64,000 nt of DNA, taken from positions 668,568,484-668,632,483 of the forward strand of contig OZ010788.1 of the NCBI GenBank assembly GCA_963932465.1. The letters run 5' to 3'. Below the pieces are notes generated by a model. It saw nothing but the letters and a program-made list of their open reading frames with translations, had not been told where the DNA came from and did no database searches. A program made the position numbers and the translations under genes. Position 1 is the first letter of the stretch. Each line of letters opens with the position of its first letter. The stretch comes from Maratus speciosus. Lineage: Eukaryota > Arthropoda > Arachnida > Araneae > Salticidae. Below are positions 1 through 10,474 of the stretch, piece by piece.

Positions 1-216
1 ATAATTTATCAAAACTAGGTAGATTATAATAAAGTCATGCACATATTCATAAATTATGAAAAAAGAGCAGAAAACATACAACAACAAGAAAATAGTTTCC
101 AAGAAACAACAAAAAAGCATTAAACTGAGGTATAAAAAATTGGACATTTAAAAAACTATATCTTTCTAAAATTAATATCACTTCCAGCGCTTCAAAAATA
201 CCTTTTCTTTAATATG
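1..216. repeat. Tail of array A unit, left of the Copia insertion
   Basis: This stretch matches the end of the 1.1-kb array A units further right, for example 13210-13400 and 14160-14470. It has the same order of AT-rich landmarks: a 'aaaactaggta' block, a lysine-codon-like A-rich block, then 'cgcttcaaaaat'. The unit is interrupted at 221 by the Copia element and resumes at 6178. No gene is visible. Confidence 0.8.
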
Positions 217-221
217 GATAC

Positions 222-1019
222 TATTAAAATATCTAGAAGGGGTGAGTTCGCGATTAGCGTGAAGCTAAGGACCCAGTATAAATATAAAATTGTTATACTA
301 AAAGTTTTTTCATTAATAATGAAAGATAGAAATTTATTTTCTTACCTTTCTGGTAAAGCAGACATTCGCTGGTTTCCTTCATATGAAAACAACCTATCAA
401 TTTTTATTTAATGAGTAGATATTGTAAATCGTGAAAAATATCTTCTTAGAATGATGCAGATGCACTTGTAGAGAAAAAACTATTTAATGCACGACGAATT
501 CTGGGTTACATGGATGCACACACACACACACTAAAAAAGAGTAAAATAAAAGGGTTAAATATGGATACTATAAAAGTGATAACATTGGAAATCCAGTAGG
601 AGATGTAAGTCTTCCATTGAACAAAGAGTTAACGCACGAAAAACCGTGCGTCTTGGCCTCACAAAATCGGGCCATCAAGTGAAGAAGTAAAAAGGGGCCC
701 ACAAGAGTTAAAACAGAGTAAAAAAAAAACTTGAAACAATACAGACTGCTTAACAAGCAAAAAGGTCCTATTTAAAATCAGTCTATCAGAAAAGTTCTGT
801 GGTGCTGCGATCTGTTGACGCCTTTTCGAAACAAAAGTCTTTTACACAGTCCTTCGGTAGTTTGTGATCTTACGCCACGATAACTCAGGGAAGTGTCGCC
901 ATCTTGGAACATATTTCACAACTAAAAAAAACGCGTTGCATATTTCACGAGGAAATTGTCATTTCACAAGCGAAGTGATGTTGGACATAAAATTACTTAC
1001 ACTGTGACGTTTTCCAACA
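222..1019 (-). repeat. 3' LTR of the Copia element
   Basis: This is 798 bp and nearly identical to 5373-6172. In the element's sense the LTR begins TGTTGG and ends in TA rather than the usual CA, as fixed by the GATAC duplication and the paralogous empty site. If the true end were one base further out, it would start at the C at 221, but the duplication would then be four bases. Confidence 0.93.
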
Positions 1020-1031
1020 CCCCCGCTTTTT
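1020..1031 (-). promoter_or_regulatory. Polypurine tract of the Copia element
   Basis: On the minus strand this is AAAAAGCGGGGG, immediately before the TGTTGG start of the 3' LTR. Its position and purine-only composition are those of the plus-strand primer of LTR elements. Confidence 0.88.
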
Positions 1032-1034
1032 ATG

Positions 1035-1331
1035 TCAAACCGACGAGCGTAGAATGTTTAACTTGTTTCTCAAACACTCGAAATGAGGCTTAGGCAACGG
1101 CTTGGTGAGCACGTCTGCCAGCATTAACTTCGATGGACAATAAGTTATTTTGATTATACCATTCTGGCATAGATGTCTGATGTGGTGATACTTAACTTCC
1201 ACGTGTTTAGTCCTTGTCTGTGCCTTTTCGTTTTCGGTCAATCTTATGGCTGATAAGTTATCTTCGTACAATGTTACGGGTAGTTGTTGACACAGTTCGA
1301 GGTCATTTAACAGGTCTAACAACCACGAAAT
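1035..1331 (-). pseudogene. End of Copia pol (RNase H C-terminus), beyond an in-frame stop
   Basis: This frame continues the main gag-pol frame directly after the TAG at 1332-1334, with no frameshift, and runs to a natural stop at 1035. It encodes the last part of Copia RNase H and the C-terminal tail. Visible motifs are 'LYEDNLSAI', which carries a catalytic aspartate, 'RTKHVEVKYHHIR', and 'ADVLTKPLP', which is typical of the pol end in this family. An internal ATG at 1320-1322 exists, but independent translation is unlikely. The fragment shows that the nonsense codon removes roughly the last 100 residues. I rate it a disabled copy, unless the stop is read through. Confidence 0.9.
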
Positions 1332-4300
1332 CTATTGACCTGCATTAGAGGCAGCGATATATTCAGCTTCCGTGGACGAGAGTGCTGTGCAACTCTGCTT
1401 CCTCGATGACCATGCCAATATATTATTTCCTAATTTAAACAAGTTTCCAGTGGTTGATTTCCTGCCTATTCTGTCGTTTCCCCAATCGGCATCGCTATAT
1501 GCCGTTAGGATTGGAGGTTTTGTTTTATCTATGACGAATTTAAGATCTTTGGTAGTAAGCAGATATCTAATTAATTTCTCGATAGCTTGCCAATCGACTT
1601 CCCTTGGGGATTCATTCCATCTTCCCAGGATGTTAACGACTGATGCTATGTCGGGTCTAGTTAAAGTTGCAATGTATAGAAGCCCTCCTATAGCCTGTCT
1701 AAATTTTACGTTATCTCCCATTAGTTTCCCGTTTGGATCTAGATTAAAGTAGTTAGTATTCATGGGTGTATACGTAGGCTTACCATTTAACAAATTGAAT
1801 TTTTCTGCGATTTGTATTATTTTGTGTTCCTGGTCTAATTCTAGATTACCGTTTGCTTTTTCCTTTATGTTTATGCCTAAATATTGTGTTACTTGACCCA
1901 AATTTTTGATTTCGTATTGCTTTGATAATTCAGTGTATATTTCGTGTGTGTCTGTTTTGTCTCCTGCGACTAAGATGTCATCAACATACACTATTATGTA
2001 TGCGATTTTTCTATCTTGGACTCTTTTGTACAGACATTTGTCTGACGCGCATTCAACGAAATTTAGTTCTTTTAGAGATTTACTTATTTTTTGGTTCCAC
2101 GCCCTAGCTGCCTGCTTAAGGCCGTAAATCGCTTTGTTTAAACTACACACTTTATCTTCTTCCCCTTTTGTTATGTATCCCTCTGGCTGATGCATATAAA
2201 CCTCCTCTTCTAAATCGCCATGTAAGAAAGCAGTTTTGACATCTAGGTGAGTTATTTTAAGATCTTTGTACACCGCTGCGTTTAAGAATGCTCGTAGGGT
2301 GGTATGCGCTACAACGGGTGCGTAGGTCTCGTCGAAATCGCTTCCATATTTTTGAGCATATCCCTTAGCGACCAATCTGGCTTTATATCGCTCTATAGAC
2401 CCGTTGGCTCCCCTTTTTGCCTTAAACGTCCACCTACAACCTATGACGCGTTTTCCCGGGATAGGTTTTATTAATCTCCAAGTATTATTTTGCTTCAGAG
2501 AATCTATTTCCTCACTAGTGGCTTTTAGCCATTTATCTTTAGTTTCTGCGTCATTGATATTTTGTAGGTCTGTCCATGACTTTGGCTCCTGAATTTGACA
2601 CAGGTTTGCGCTTATTCCATAACGGTTAGGTGGTACACCACGATTTTGTCTCTGCGATCTTCTCGGCTCAAGGGATGTGTCGGTCGGGGTGTTATTCTGA
2701 TCATCGTCTTCTAGATCAATTTCAATATTATCTGCGGGAGTTTGTTCGATGTTTTGATTTTCTTTGGCGGGTATAATTTCCTCATCTCTTATACCTTCTT
2801 CGAAGAATTTTACGGTTCTAGATATTATAATTTTATTTTCACCCGTATATATCCTATAGCCCTTGCTTCTGAAATCATATCCCAACATTATTCCCTCGAT
2901 GGCTTTCTCATCTAATTTATTTCTTTTAGGTTTGTCGACATAGGCAAATGCCTTACATCCGAATGTTTTGATGTTCGAGAGATCGGGTTTTCTTTTATGC
3001 CAAAGTTCATAGGGTGTCATGTTATTTTTGTTAGCCTTTGTTGGTAGACGGTTGATGAGGTAGGTGGCGGACATGACAGCTTCCCCCCAGAATTGCTTAG
3101 GTAACTTGGCGTCCGACAACATGGTTCTAGCCATTTCCACTATCGTTCTATTCTTTCTTTCTGAAACACCGTTCTGTGGGCTAGAATAGGGAACACTCAA
3201 TTGACGCTCTATCCCGTTTTCTATCAGGCAGTTTTCAAATTCGTCACTGATATACTCTTTTGCGTTATCGGACCTTATTGCCTTTATCAACTTGCCAAAT
3301 TTATTTTTTGTTAGCGCTATGTATTCTTTCAGTTTGATAACGGCTTCCGATTTATGCGCGATTAAGTATGTTATTGTGTACCTGCTATAATCATCCGTGA
3401 ATGTTATAAAGTACCTTTTCCCTCCTATCGTTTCAGTATTCATGGGGCCACATATATCGGAATGTGCGAGGGTACCGATGTCTTTGCTTCTGTTTGTGGC
3501 TACTTTAGGGTAGGGCAGAGCGGAAAGTTTTCCTTCAATGCACTTGGTGCATCGCGTGTCATGTTTACATTTGTTAATTGTTATCCCATTGACTAATTCA
3601 TGATTAACAAGGTATTTAATATCATCAAAATTTTTGTGTCCGAGTCTTCGGTGCCACAATGAAATACAATTTGTATTGTTACAGAAAGTTTGAGTACTTA
3701 TAGTATAGCCGTAATCATCTTCAGGGTTTAATACGTAGAGATTATCATTTAATTTAGCTGTCAAGATTATATTATCATCTTTGACAAATAAACATGCATT
3801 TTTCTCGAAAATTACCTTTATATTATTTTCAGTGGCTTTCTTAACTGACAATAAATTGCCCTTTAGTTCTGGACAGTATAAGACGTTTCTTAGTGTAATG
3901 TAGTGGTTTTTGTCTGTTTTTATTTTTACGTCGCCCATACCTTCCGAATTAAGCCTTTTTCCATTAGCGATTGTTATATTCCCAAAATTCCCGGCTGTGA
4001 ATGTAGCAAAATTTGTTTTTGCTGATGCAACGTGCCTGGTACAACCCGAGTCAATGATATATGTGTTTGGATCTGTTGTTTGTGTTTGGTTAATTTTTAC
4101 TGACTCAATTTCAAAATTGTTTTCCACTGGGAAGAGAGGAATGATCGATTGGTTGACCTCATCCTCTATATTTGATTTGCTGTTAAAGCAAAAATTCGAG
4201 GAGTCGGTTTTACTACCATTGTGTTGATTTTTGGGGTTTACCGAATTGGCTTTAAAGTTAGCATGGTTGTTAAATTTATTACTGTTATAATTTTCACTTC

Positions 4301-5009
4301 TTTGGTAATTGTTTTTCTGTTTGTTTTTCAATTTGTAACATTCTGAACGAGCGTGCCCATCTCGTTGACAGAAGCTGCAATATTTTTTGTTTCCTTTATT
4401 TATGATTTTATATGCTGTGTCCCTTGGTCGTGTGCTGGTGTTTTTGTATTCGATTCGATGAGAGTACTCGTCGATGAGTTTGTTTTTCACAAATTCGAGG
4501 TCTAGATCCTTTTCGTCTCTAGCCTCCATGCTCGTTATAAGAGGAGCATATGACTGAGGCAAGCTGCAAAGCATAAGAGCCACGATGTGCGAATCATTTA
4601 TGAGCTCTCCAATGGCAGCGAGTTTGTCACGGATAGTTAAAATATTGCTGATATGTAGATTTAAGTCTCCGCCCTCATTGAGCCTTTGCGAATATAGTTT
4701 CCTCAAAAGGAATAATTTGGATGATAAATTCGCCCTTTGGTGAACACTTTTTAATCTTTCCCAAATTTCTTTGGGAGATGTCAAATGTCTGATGTGCACG
4801 ATTTGTGTATTTTCAATGCACAAACAAATTATGGCTTTCGCCTTAGCCGCGTTTTTAGTATATGTATCATCGGGTGTGGCAGGTGGAGATTCTGTTATAT
4901 ATTTGTATAAATCGTCTTTAATTAACAGATTTTCTAATTTGAAACACCAATGATTGTAATTATTATCATTTAGTTTCTCTACTACCGTAATTTCTTTTGT
5001 GGCAGACAT
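1332..5009 (-). CDS. Copia gag-pol polyprotein, ended early by TAG in RNase H
   Basis: This is a single 1225-residue frame starting at ATG 5009. Domains in order: a Copia-type Gag from residue 1 with 'NYNHWCFKLENLL'; a CCHC zinc knuckle near 211-224 (CSFCQRDGHARSEC); aspartic protease near 320 (IIDSGCTRH); a GAG-pre-integrase H/C motif near 455-500 (LWHRRLGH ... CTKC); a DDE integrase with aspartates near 516 (AHSDICGP) and in IRSDNAKEY, and the glutamate in QNGVSERKNRT; reverse transcriptase with YVDDIL near 1008; and RNase H from about 1160 (YSDADWG, STEAEYIA). The frame ends at a TAG followed in the same frame by the missing end of RNase H. Gag and Pol share one frame with no shift, as in many Copia elements. 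Family assignment is firm; activity is not claimed. Confidence 0.96.
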   Translation of the reverse strand: MSATKEITVVEKLNDNNYNHWCFKLENLLIKDDLYKYITESPPATPDDTYTKNAAKAKAIICLCIENTQIVHIRHLTSPKEIWERLKSVHQRANLSSKLFLLRKLYSQRLNEGGDLNLHISNILTIRDKLAAIGELINDSHIVALMLCSLPQSYAPLITSMEARDEKDLDLEFVKNKLIDEYSHRIEYKNTSTRPRDTAYKIINKGNKKYCSFCQRDGHARSECYKLKNKQKNNYQRSENYNSNKFNNHANFKANSVNPKNQHNGSKTDSSNFCFNSKSNIEDEVNQSIIPLFPVENNFEIESVKINQTQTTDPNTYIIDSGCTRHVASAKTNFATFTAGNFGNITIANGKRLNSEGMGDVKIKTDKNHYITLRNVLYCPELKGNLLSVKKATENNIKVIFEKNACLFVKDDNIILTAKLNDNLYVLNPEDDYGYTISTQTFCNNTNCISLWHRRLGHKNFDDIKYLVNHELVNGITINKCKHDTRCTKCIEGKLSALPYPKVATNRSKDIGTLAHSDICGPMNTETIGGKRYFITFTDDYSRYTITYLIAHKSEAVIKLKEYIALTKNKFGKLIKAIRSDNAKEYISDEFENCLIENGIERQLSVPYSSPQNGVSERKNRTIVEMARTMLSDAKLPKQFWGEAVMSATYLINRLPTKANKNNMTPYELWHKRKPDLSNIKTFGCKAFAYVDKPKRNKLDEKAIEGIMLGYDFRSKGYRIYTGENKIIISRTVKFFEEGIRDEEIIPAKENQNIEQTPADNIEIDLEDDDQNNTPTDTSLEPRRSQRQNRGVPPNRYGISANLCQIQEPKSWTDLQNINDAETKDKWLKATSEEIDSLKQNNTWRLIKPIPGKRVIGCRWTFKAKRGANGSIERYKARLVAKGYAQKYGSDFDETYAPVVAHTTLRAFLNAAVYKDLKITHLDVKTAFLHGDLEEEVYMHQPEGYITKGEEDKVCSLNKAIYGLKQAARAWNQKISKSLKELNFVECASDKCLYKRVQDRKIAYIIVYVDDILVAGDKTDTHEIYTELSKQYEIKNLGQVTQYLGINIKEKANGNLELDQEHKIIQIAEKFNLLNGKPTYTPMNTNYFNLDPNGKLMGDNVKFRQAIGGLLYIATLTRPDIASVVNILGRWNESPREVDWQAIEKLIRYLLTTKDLKFVIDKTKPPILTAYSDADWGNDRIGRKSTTGNLFKLGNNILAWSSRKQSCTALSSTEAEYIAASNAGQ

Positions 5010-5316
5010 AGCGTGTTATTCAAGTTTTATAAATTCTTTGATAACAAATATATTTACTATAAGAAGTTTGTGACTTTCTTAAAATAATTTCTTAGAATAT
5101 GTTCATAAATATAAATAAAATGATCAGTTATTCACAATAATCAATCAATATTCGTTCACAATAATACTCTTTTTGCGATATTATATATATCGTTATTTAT
5201 TCATGCACATTTATTTTTATTTTCATGTATATATTTCAATATTTCATATCTCATATGTGCATCTTGTTCATCATTTTATCACAATCAGATAAACAAATTT
5301 TTATTACTGGGTTTTT

Positions 5317-5344
5317 TTTATTTATTTATTTATTTATTTATTTA
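5317..5344. repeat. (TTTA)n microsatellite in the Copia leader
   Basis: About seven tandem TTTA units lie between the primer-binding site and the gag ATG, in the untranslated leader of the element. Confidence 0.9.
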
Positions 5345-5357
5345 CTTTCCCTTTCAA

Positions 5358-5372
5358 CTCAGTCTCATAATC
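5358..5372 (-). promoter_or_regulatory. Copia primer-binding site, complementary to a tRNA-Met half
   Basis: The plus strand reads ctcagtctcataatc, ending directly against the 5' LTR (5373). This has the form of an anticodon stem-loop with a CAT anticodon, as in elongator tRNA-Met (CAGTCT-CATAA-TC). Primer binding inside the anticodon region is the known Copia-type mechanism, which uses a 5' tRNA half. Drosophila copia uses initiator Met; here the stem sequence fits elongator Met better. This rests on recall of the tRNA sequence. Confidence 0.72.
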
Positions 5373-6172
5373 TATTAAAATATCTAGAAGGGGTGAGTTC
5401 GCGATTAGCGTGAAGCTAAGGACCCAGTATAAATATAAAATTATTATACCAAAAGTTTTTTCATTAATAATGAAAGATAGAAATTTATTTTCTTACCTTT
5501 CTGGTAAAGCAGACATTCGCTGGTTTCCTTCATATGAAAACAACCTATCAATTTTTATTTAATGAGTAGATATTGTAAATCGTGAAAAATATCTTCTTAG
5601 AATGATGCAGATGCACTTGTAGAGAAAAAAACTATTTAATGCACGACGAATTCTGGGTTACATGGATGCACACACACACACACTAAAAAAGAATAAAATA
5701 AAAGGGTTAAATATGGATACTATAAAAGTGATAACATTGGAAATCCAGTAGGAGATGTAAGTCTTCCATTGAACAAAGAGTTAACGCACGAAAAACCGTG
5801 CGTCTTGGCCTCACAAAATCGGGCCATCAAGTGAAGAAGTAAAAAGGGGCCCACAAGAGTTAAAACAGAGTAAAAAAAAAAACTTGAAACAATACAGACT
5901 GCTTAACAAGCAAAAAGGTCCTATTTAAAATCAGTCTATCAGAAAAGTTCTGTGGTGCTGCGATCTGTTGACGCCTTTTCGAAACAAAAGTCTTTTACAC
6001 AGTCCTTCGGTAGTTTGTGATCTTACGCCACGATAACTCAGGGAAGTGTCGCCATCTTGGAACATATTTCACAACTAAAAAAAACGCGTTGCATATTTCA
6101 CGAGGAAATTGTCATTTCACAAGCGAAGTGATGTTGGACATAAAATTACTTACACTGTGACGTTTTCCAACA
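5373..6172 (-). repeat. 5' LTR of the Copia element
   Basis: This 800-bp copy carries the promoter end of the element (minus strand). It differs from the 3' LTR at three sites, all transitions, and in the length of two A runs. The right flank is the GATAC duplication at 6173-6177. AT-rich TATA-like stretches exist on the minus strand near 5420 and 5712, but I cannot choose a transcription start. Confidence 0.94.
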
Positions 6173-6229
6173 GATACAACCAAAAAGCCCAAACAACAGT
6201 TCTCGACTTTTTTTGCTACTGCATTTTAA

Positions 6230-6611
6230 CCCTTTATCTCTGACAGTACTTATAAGCACCACTCACTATAAACTTTCATCCCATAGTGAATATTACTAAT
6301 ATTCTAATGACATTTTGCAAAACTCTCTCTTAACTCCACTTTATCCGGATATTTGGCAGCAGTAGTCCTAGGTTTGTTATTTTAGCGAGGAAGGAGGTTA
6401 TCTTTGAAGCAGTCGATGTGTTTTGTGCGGACATTTGTCGCCTTTTTATTGCTGTAAACACAGTAAAAGATATAAGATAAGAGATTTTCTTTATGTGCTC
6501 ATTATGATCTTAGAATACAATTCGACTTGCTATTTTAGGTGAACGGTGTGTGTATTTAATTTAACAGTTGAATAACTCGGTGGTATTTATAAGTACCGTC
6601 AGTACACTGGG
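6230..6611. mobile_element. piggyBac-like MITE, family 'CCCTTTATCT'
   Basis: The left end is preceded by TTAA (6226-6229) and reads CCCTTTATCTCTGACAGTAC. The right end mirrors it (tataagtaccgtcag...gggt), but its TTAA has decayed to TGTT. The same termini occur at 52063 and 54271. No coding content. It is an old insertion in array A. Confidence 0.72.
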
Positions 6612-7280
6612 TGTTGGAGAAAAGCTCCTTGTTTACTTTTCGTCTGTGTAGTTTCCCATCGTTGTAGAAATAGTCGAGATCTTCAACTTTGAAAAACCGA
6701 ACTACCAGATTCGATTTTCACCGTAACTTTTCGTCTCATATATTACGTTTACGCAGTTTTATAGCATAGGAAGAACTTTTATTTATTGCTGGTTTTAATT
6801 TCCTATAAAGTGTGATTCTCAATTAATTTTCAGTTTAGTTGAGTGTTTTTATTAAATTCGTAACGTATTACGTTGTAAAATTGTGTTGACGCATTTTGTT
6901 AAAAAGAAATATAGAAGAAATTGATGTTTAAAATAAATTAAATCTCACCTGCGATAGCTTTTGAATAATAGGGTGCCAGAAACAAAGATGTAGAATGTTA
7001 AATGAAGCTTTTGATAATTTAAATCAAAAGTCATAAGCACTATTAAAAACTCAAAGAAAAGATAAAAAAAATATATTCGAGATACATTTCAAGATCTAAA
7101 ATGTCTAATAAAAATTTTAATAGCTAAAATTATTTTAACAATCTACATCACATGCACTGTTAGAAAACTCCGCAAGAAAGTAGAAAGAAATAATGTTTGA
7201 AGTATATGTCCTGTTGCTAAAATGTCGAATAAATTGGAAATAAAATGATTTAGAAAGACAAAAAAAAAAAAAAAAAAAGA

Positions 7281-8205
7281 TTGGATGTACCAATTCCAAC
7301 ACTTTCTTCTATCTCATACATCTTAATACTTCTAAAAGGAATTACAAATTTTAATACTTCAATATTATTAGTTCAATATTATATCAACTTTGATCTTCAT
7401 CTTAAATTTCTCCTGCAGTCAAATAATCGAAGTAAAAACGACTTAATCTCGATCATGATAATTATTAAAATCAAGAGTTTTTGGTTATTCTGTTGTACAT
7501 AAGCTTTTTGCGAATAGTCGGCTTACCAGGATGCGAAGCTCCCGTCGCTACACGAGTCGTCGATGTACATTAGAACTACGAAAATACAGAAAATTATGCA
7601 AAAATCTGTATTACTGCGCCTCCTTCCGACGGGATATTTCCAAATTAAATGAGAACCTGTTTGCCATAGCCAAAACATGCACAAAAAAACTTGGTTCAAT
7701 TCTAGGCATGACTTCATACACTTTTCACTGGTACAAGAATGAAAATGGAACAAAAATCAACTGCTTACGGTGAAGTATTTCCAAATTCAAGGAGTAGCTG
7801 CTGGACATAGCCAAAAACATACACAAAAAATTTGGTTCATAACTTTATACACTTTTCCATGATACAATGGCGGCACACGGGCAGACAGAAATTTTGTATA
7901 AACATGTTTTTGGGAGATCTCTGTCTCCTAAAAAGTGTAAGCCCCACCAGTGGACGAGAGGTTCTGCTCTCGTAGCTGGTAGACGGGAGGTGCTGGGTTT
8001 GAACCCAATCGCGCCCGTCGGCATAATCGTTCGGAGTTTTCGTGGTTTTCTTCGAACCGTGGATTTCCATGCGTAAATACGGGTTAGGTTCCTCCACGAA
8101 GGGCTTAACACAACCACAACCTAAAAAGTGTAAATCCTTCGAAAACTGGAAGTAAAAAAAAATTTCGATTACAATACTTCCTTCTAACGAAGATAGAAAA
8201 AAGTA
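7281..8205. repeat. R element, copy 1 (dispersed repeat of about 0.9 kb)
   Basis: This is the reverse complement of 44240-45285 over nearly its full length. Ends carry a short inverted match ACTTTCTTCTATCT (7302 onward, and its complement near 8190-8203). Inside are two tandem copies of a block of roughly 150 bp with 'atttccaaatt', 'catagccaaaa' and 'cttggttca' landmarks. No coding frame is conserved. A SINE is inserted at 7941. The superfamily is not recognised. Confidence 0.72.
7941..8119 (+). mobile_element. tRNA-derived SINE with perfect 14-bp target duplication
   Basis: The 179-bp body is flanked by the identical 14-mer cctaaaaagtgtaa at 7927-7940 and 8120-8133. A pol III B box-like GGTTTGAACCC lies near 7998-8008, with a plausible A box in the preceding 40 bases. 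The 3' end is a short cacaac repeat rather than poly-A. The paralogous R element at 44.3 kb lacks the insertion and has the undivided site, so the boundaries are well supported. Confidence 0.87.
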
Positions 8206-8708
8206 AAAGGTTTTTAATGAACAACAAAAAACATTGTAATAAGCAAGGTTTAAAAAACTGGACTCTGTAACTTTTTCTAAAATCACGATCATTTCTACTG
8301 CTTCAAAAATGTCAGCTCTTTCATATGGTCACAAACAGAAAGCGCAAACAACAATTCTTGATTCTTTTTGCTACTGCATTTTTAAAACTCGAGGGTTGTC
8401 CACATATTTGATAAAGGTCATTCTCCCCCATTTACTTTTACTTCCCTGCATCTTGATAAAGTGCAGTTCTCGATATTTTCGCTAAATCCGATGAGATTGC
8501 AGCTTCTGAAAACCGAACTACCAGATTCGATTTTCACCGTAACGTTTGACCTCCCATATTACGTGTAGGCAGTTTTATGTATGAAGAACTTTTATTTATA
8601 GCTGGTTGTAATTTCCTATATAGAGTGATTCTCAAATAATTTCCTTTTTAGTTGAGTGTATTTATTAAATTCCTCACGTTGTAAAATTATGTCGATGCAA
8701 TTTATTAA

Positions 8709-8918
8709 CCCCTTAACCTACGATTTACTTTTAACAGCTCCACGGTTTGCAAATCCATAGCTACAACTAAAATTTAATAGAGATTTTTGGCATGTTTAAT
8801 CATGGAATTTCAACGATTAAATTAAACTATGTTTACTGTGAAATTTTAGTGGTAAGAATAAATTACATATGGCTCGATCATCGTACGCGGGCTATGCCCG
8901 TCATTGTAGGTTAAAGGA
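8709..8918. mobile_element. TTAA-flanked MITE, family 'CCTTAACCTACG'
   Basis: The element is 210 bp between two TTAA tetramers (8705-8708 and 8919-8922). Ends are inverted: CCCCTTAACCTAC on the left, GTAGGTTAAAGGA on the right. It interrupts array A at the 'gcattttattaaa' block, which is intact in other units. The TTAA target places it with piggyBac-like elements by inference. Confidence 0.8.
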
Positions 8919-9290
8919 TTAAAGAAAAGGAAAATATCAAGAAGTTGACGTTTAAAATAAATTACATCTCGTTTGAATACTATATTGCCAAAAACAAAGA
9001 TCTGGAATGTCAGGGGAAACATTTGATAGTTCAAATCAAAAGTCATAAGCACTGTAAAAAAATCAACAACAACAAAAAATATTATTCAATACACAATACA
9101 GGATCTAAAATGTCTAATAAAAATATTAATATCTGAATTTTTTTAAAAATAAACATGCATTATTAAATAACTCCGCACGAATGTAGAAAGAAATAATGTT
9201 TGAAATACATTTCATTTTGTGAAACTGTCGAATAAGTTGGAAATTAAATAATTTAGGAGAAAAAATATAATTGAATCATTATCATAAATT

Positions 9291-9293
9291 CTG

Positions 9294-9329
<36 letters not shown>
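9291..9329. repeat. Poly-A tract inside an array A unit
   Basis: A run of about 36 A residues follows 'attctg' in the A-rich part of the unit. The same position in other units has only short A runs, so this is local expansion rather than a retroposon tail. Confidence 0.8.
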
Positions 9330-9333
<4 letters not shown>

Positions 9334-9840
9334 GGCAAAACGTTCAAACAAAAAAAAAAAAGTTTTTTAAGAAACAACAAAAAGCATACAAATAAGCAAG
9401 GATTAAAAACTGGACAAGTGTATATTTCTGTAATTTTTACTAAAATCAATATCATTTCCTCCGCTTCAAAAACAACATCTCTTTCTGATGGACCCAACCA
9501 GAAAGCGCAAACAACAATTCTTGACTCTTTTTGCTACTGCATTTTAAAAGCTCCAGGGGTGTCTATATATTTGATAAAAGCCATTCTCCCCCATTTACCT
9601 TCTCTTCATCTTGAATGTACAATTTTCGATATGGCCATGAAATCCCTCGAGATTTCATCTTCGAAAAACCGAACTACCAGATCGATTTTCACCGTAGCTT
9701 TTCTCCTCACATATTTATTACGTGTAGACACACACATGTGTAGAGGGTTTTATAGAACGGAAAAATAACTTTTATTTATAGCTGGTTGCAATTTTCTATA
9801 GAGGATGATTTTCAGACAATTTCATTTTTCTTTCAATGTA

Positions 9841-10474
9841 CAGTAGAACCTCGATTATCCGAAATAATTGGGACCGACCATCTTTCGGAAAATCGAAATT
9901 TTCGGATAATCGAGAATGCTTCAATTTTAAGATTAAGGAGAAATATATGCAATATTTCTTATTATGGTAACAAGAGCTTAATAAAAATAAAGCAGTAGCA
10001 AAATAGAAACAGGAATAAATTACCTGAATTTTAATTTTGAAGTTAAGTACCTTCTACATGTATCACAAGGGTTTGAAAAATGTTCTGTTTGTCGCAGTTT
10101 CGATTGCCTTTGCTTTGAATCTCTATGACATGATGGTGCTTTTCAATATCATTAGTTCCCCAATATCACAGTCTTTCTGCTGCTCTAGCCATTCCAAACC
10201 TTTTGCAAAGCATTCAAAAGCTTCAGAATTGCTCATTTTTCCGTTTTCATTCGCAGCTTATGGGAGATCAATTTAAATGCAAGGGAACTGTAAGAAAGGG
10301 GATCGAAAATATTTATTATGCACTCGTAGTTCGGAAAGGAGCGCTTGCACACAAGGAATATGATAGTAAAAACTTTCAAAATGGATTTTACACACAAGGA
10401 ATGTGATAGTGAAAAAAAAAAGTTTTAAAAATGGATTTCGGTTAAAAGAGTTTCGGATAAAACAGGTTATGCTG
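9841..10474. mobile_element. Tigger/pogo-like MITE, family P2, copy 1
   Basis: It begins CAGTAGAACCTCGATTATCC after TA and ends ...AGGTTATGCTG before TA. The subterminal sequence gives an inverted pair (tcggataatcgag and its mirror). The insertion splits the array A block 'gagtgta/tttattaaatt' at its TA, which is intact in other units. A second copy is at 20612-21269. Open frames inside are short and not conserved between copies. Confidence 0.85.

Larger units (their letters stand above)
222..6172 (-). mobile_element. Copia-type LTR retrotransposon, nearly full length
   Basis: This is a complete Ty1/Copia-order element on the minus strand: two LTRs of about 800 bp, primer-binding site, gag-pol frame, polypurine tract, and a 5-bp target duplication GATAC (217-221 and 6173-6177). 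The two LTRs differ by three transitions and two single-A length changes, which points to a recent insertion. Its target is an array A unit: joining 1-221 to 6178 onward restores the order seen in intact units near 8310-8340 and 13400-13430. The order integrase-reverse transcriptase-RNase H identifies Copia rather than Gypsy. One in-frame stop in the RNase H region (1332-1334) is the only coding defect I see. Confidence 0.96.

Noticed and set aside
1372..4953. Plus-strand frames of 60-126 codons inside the Copia element
   Set aside because: These are antisense shadows of the gag-pol frame.
7531..8292. Frames of 69-151 codons on both strands
   Set aside because: They overlap the R element and SINE, with no domain and no agreement with R copy 2.
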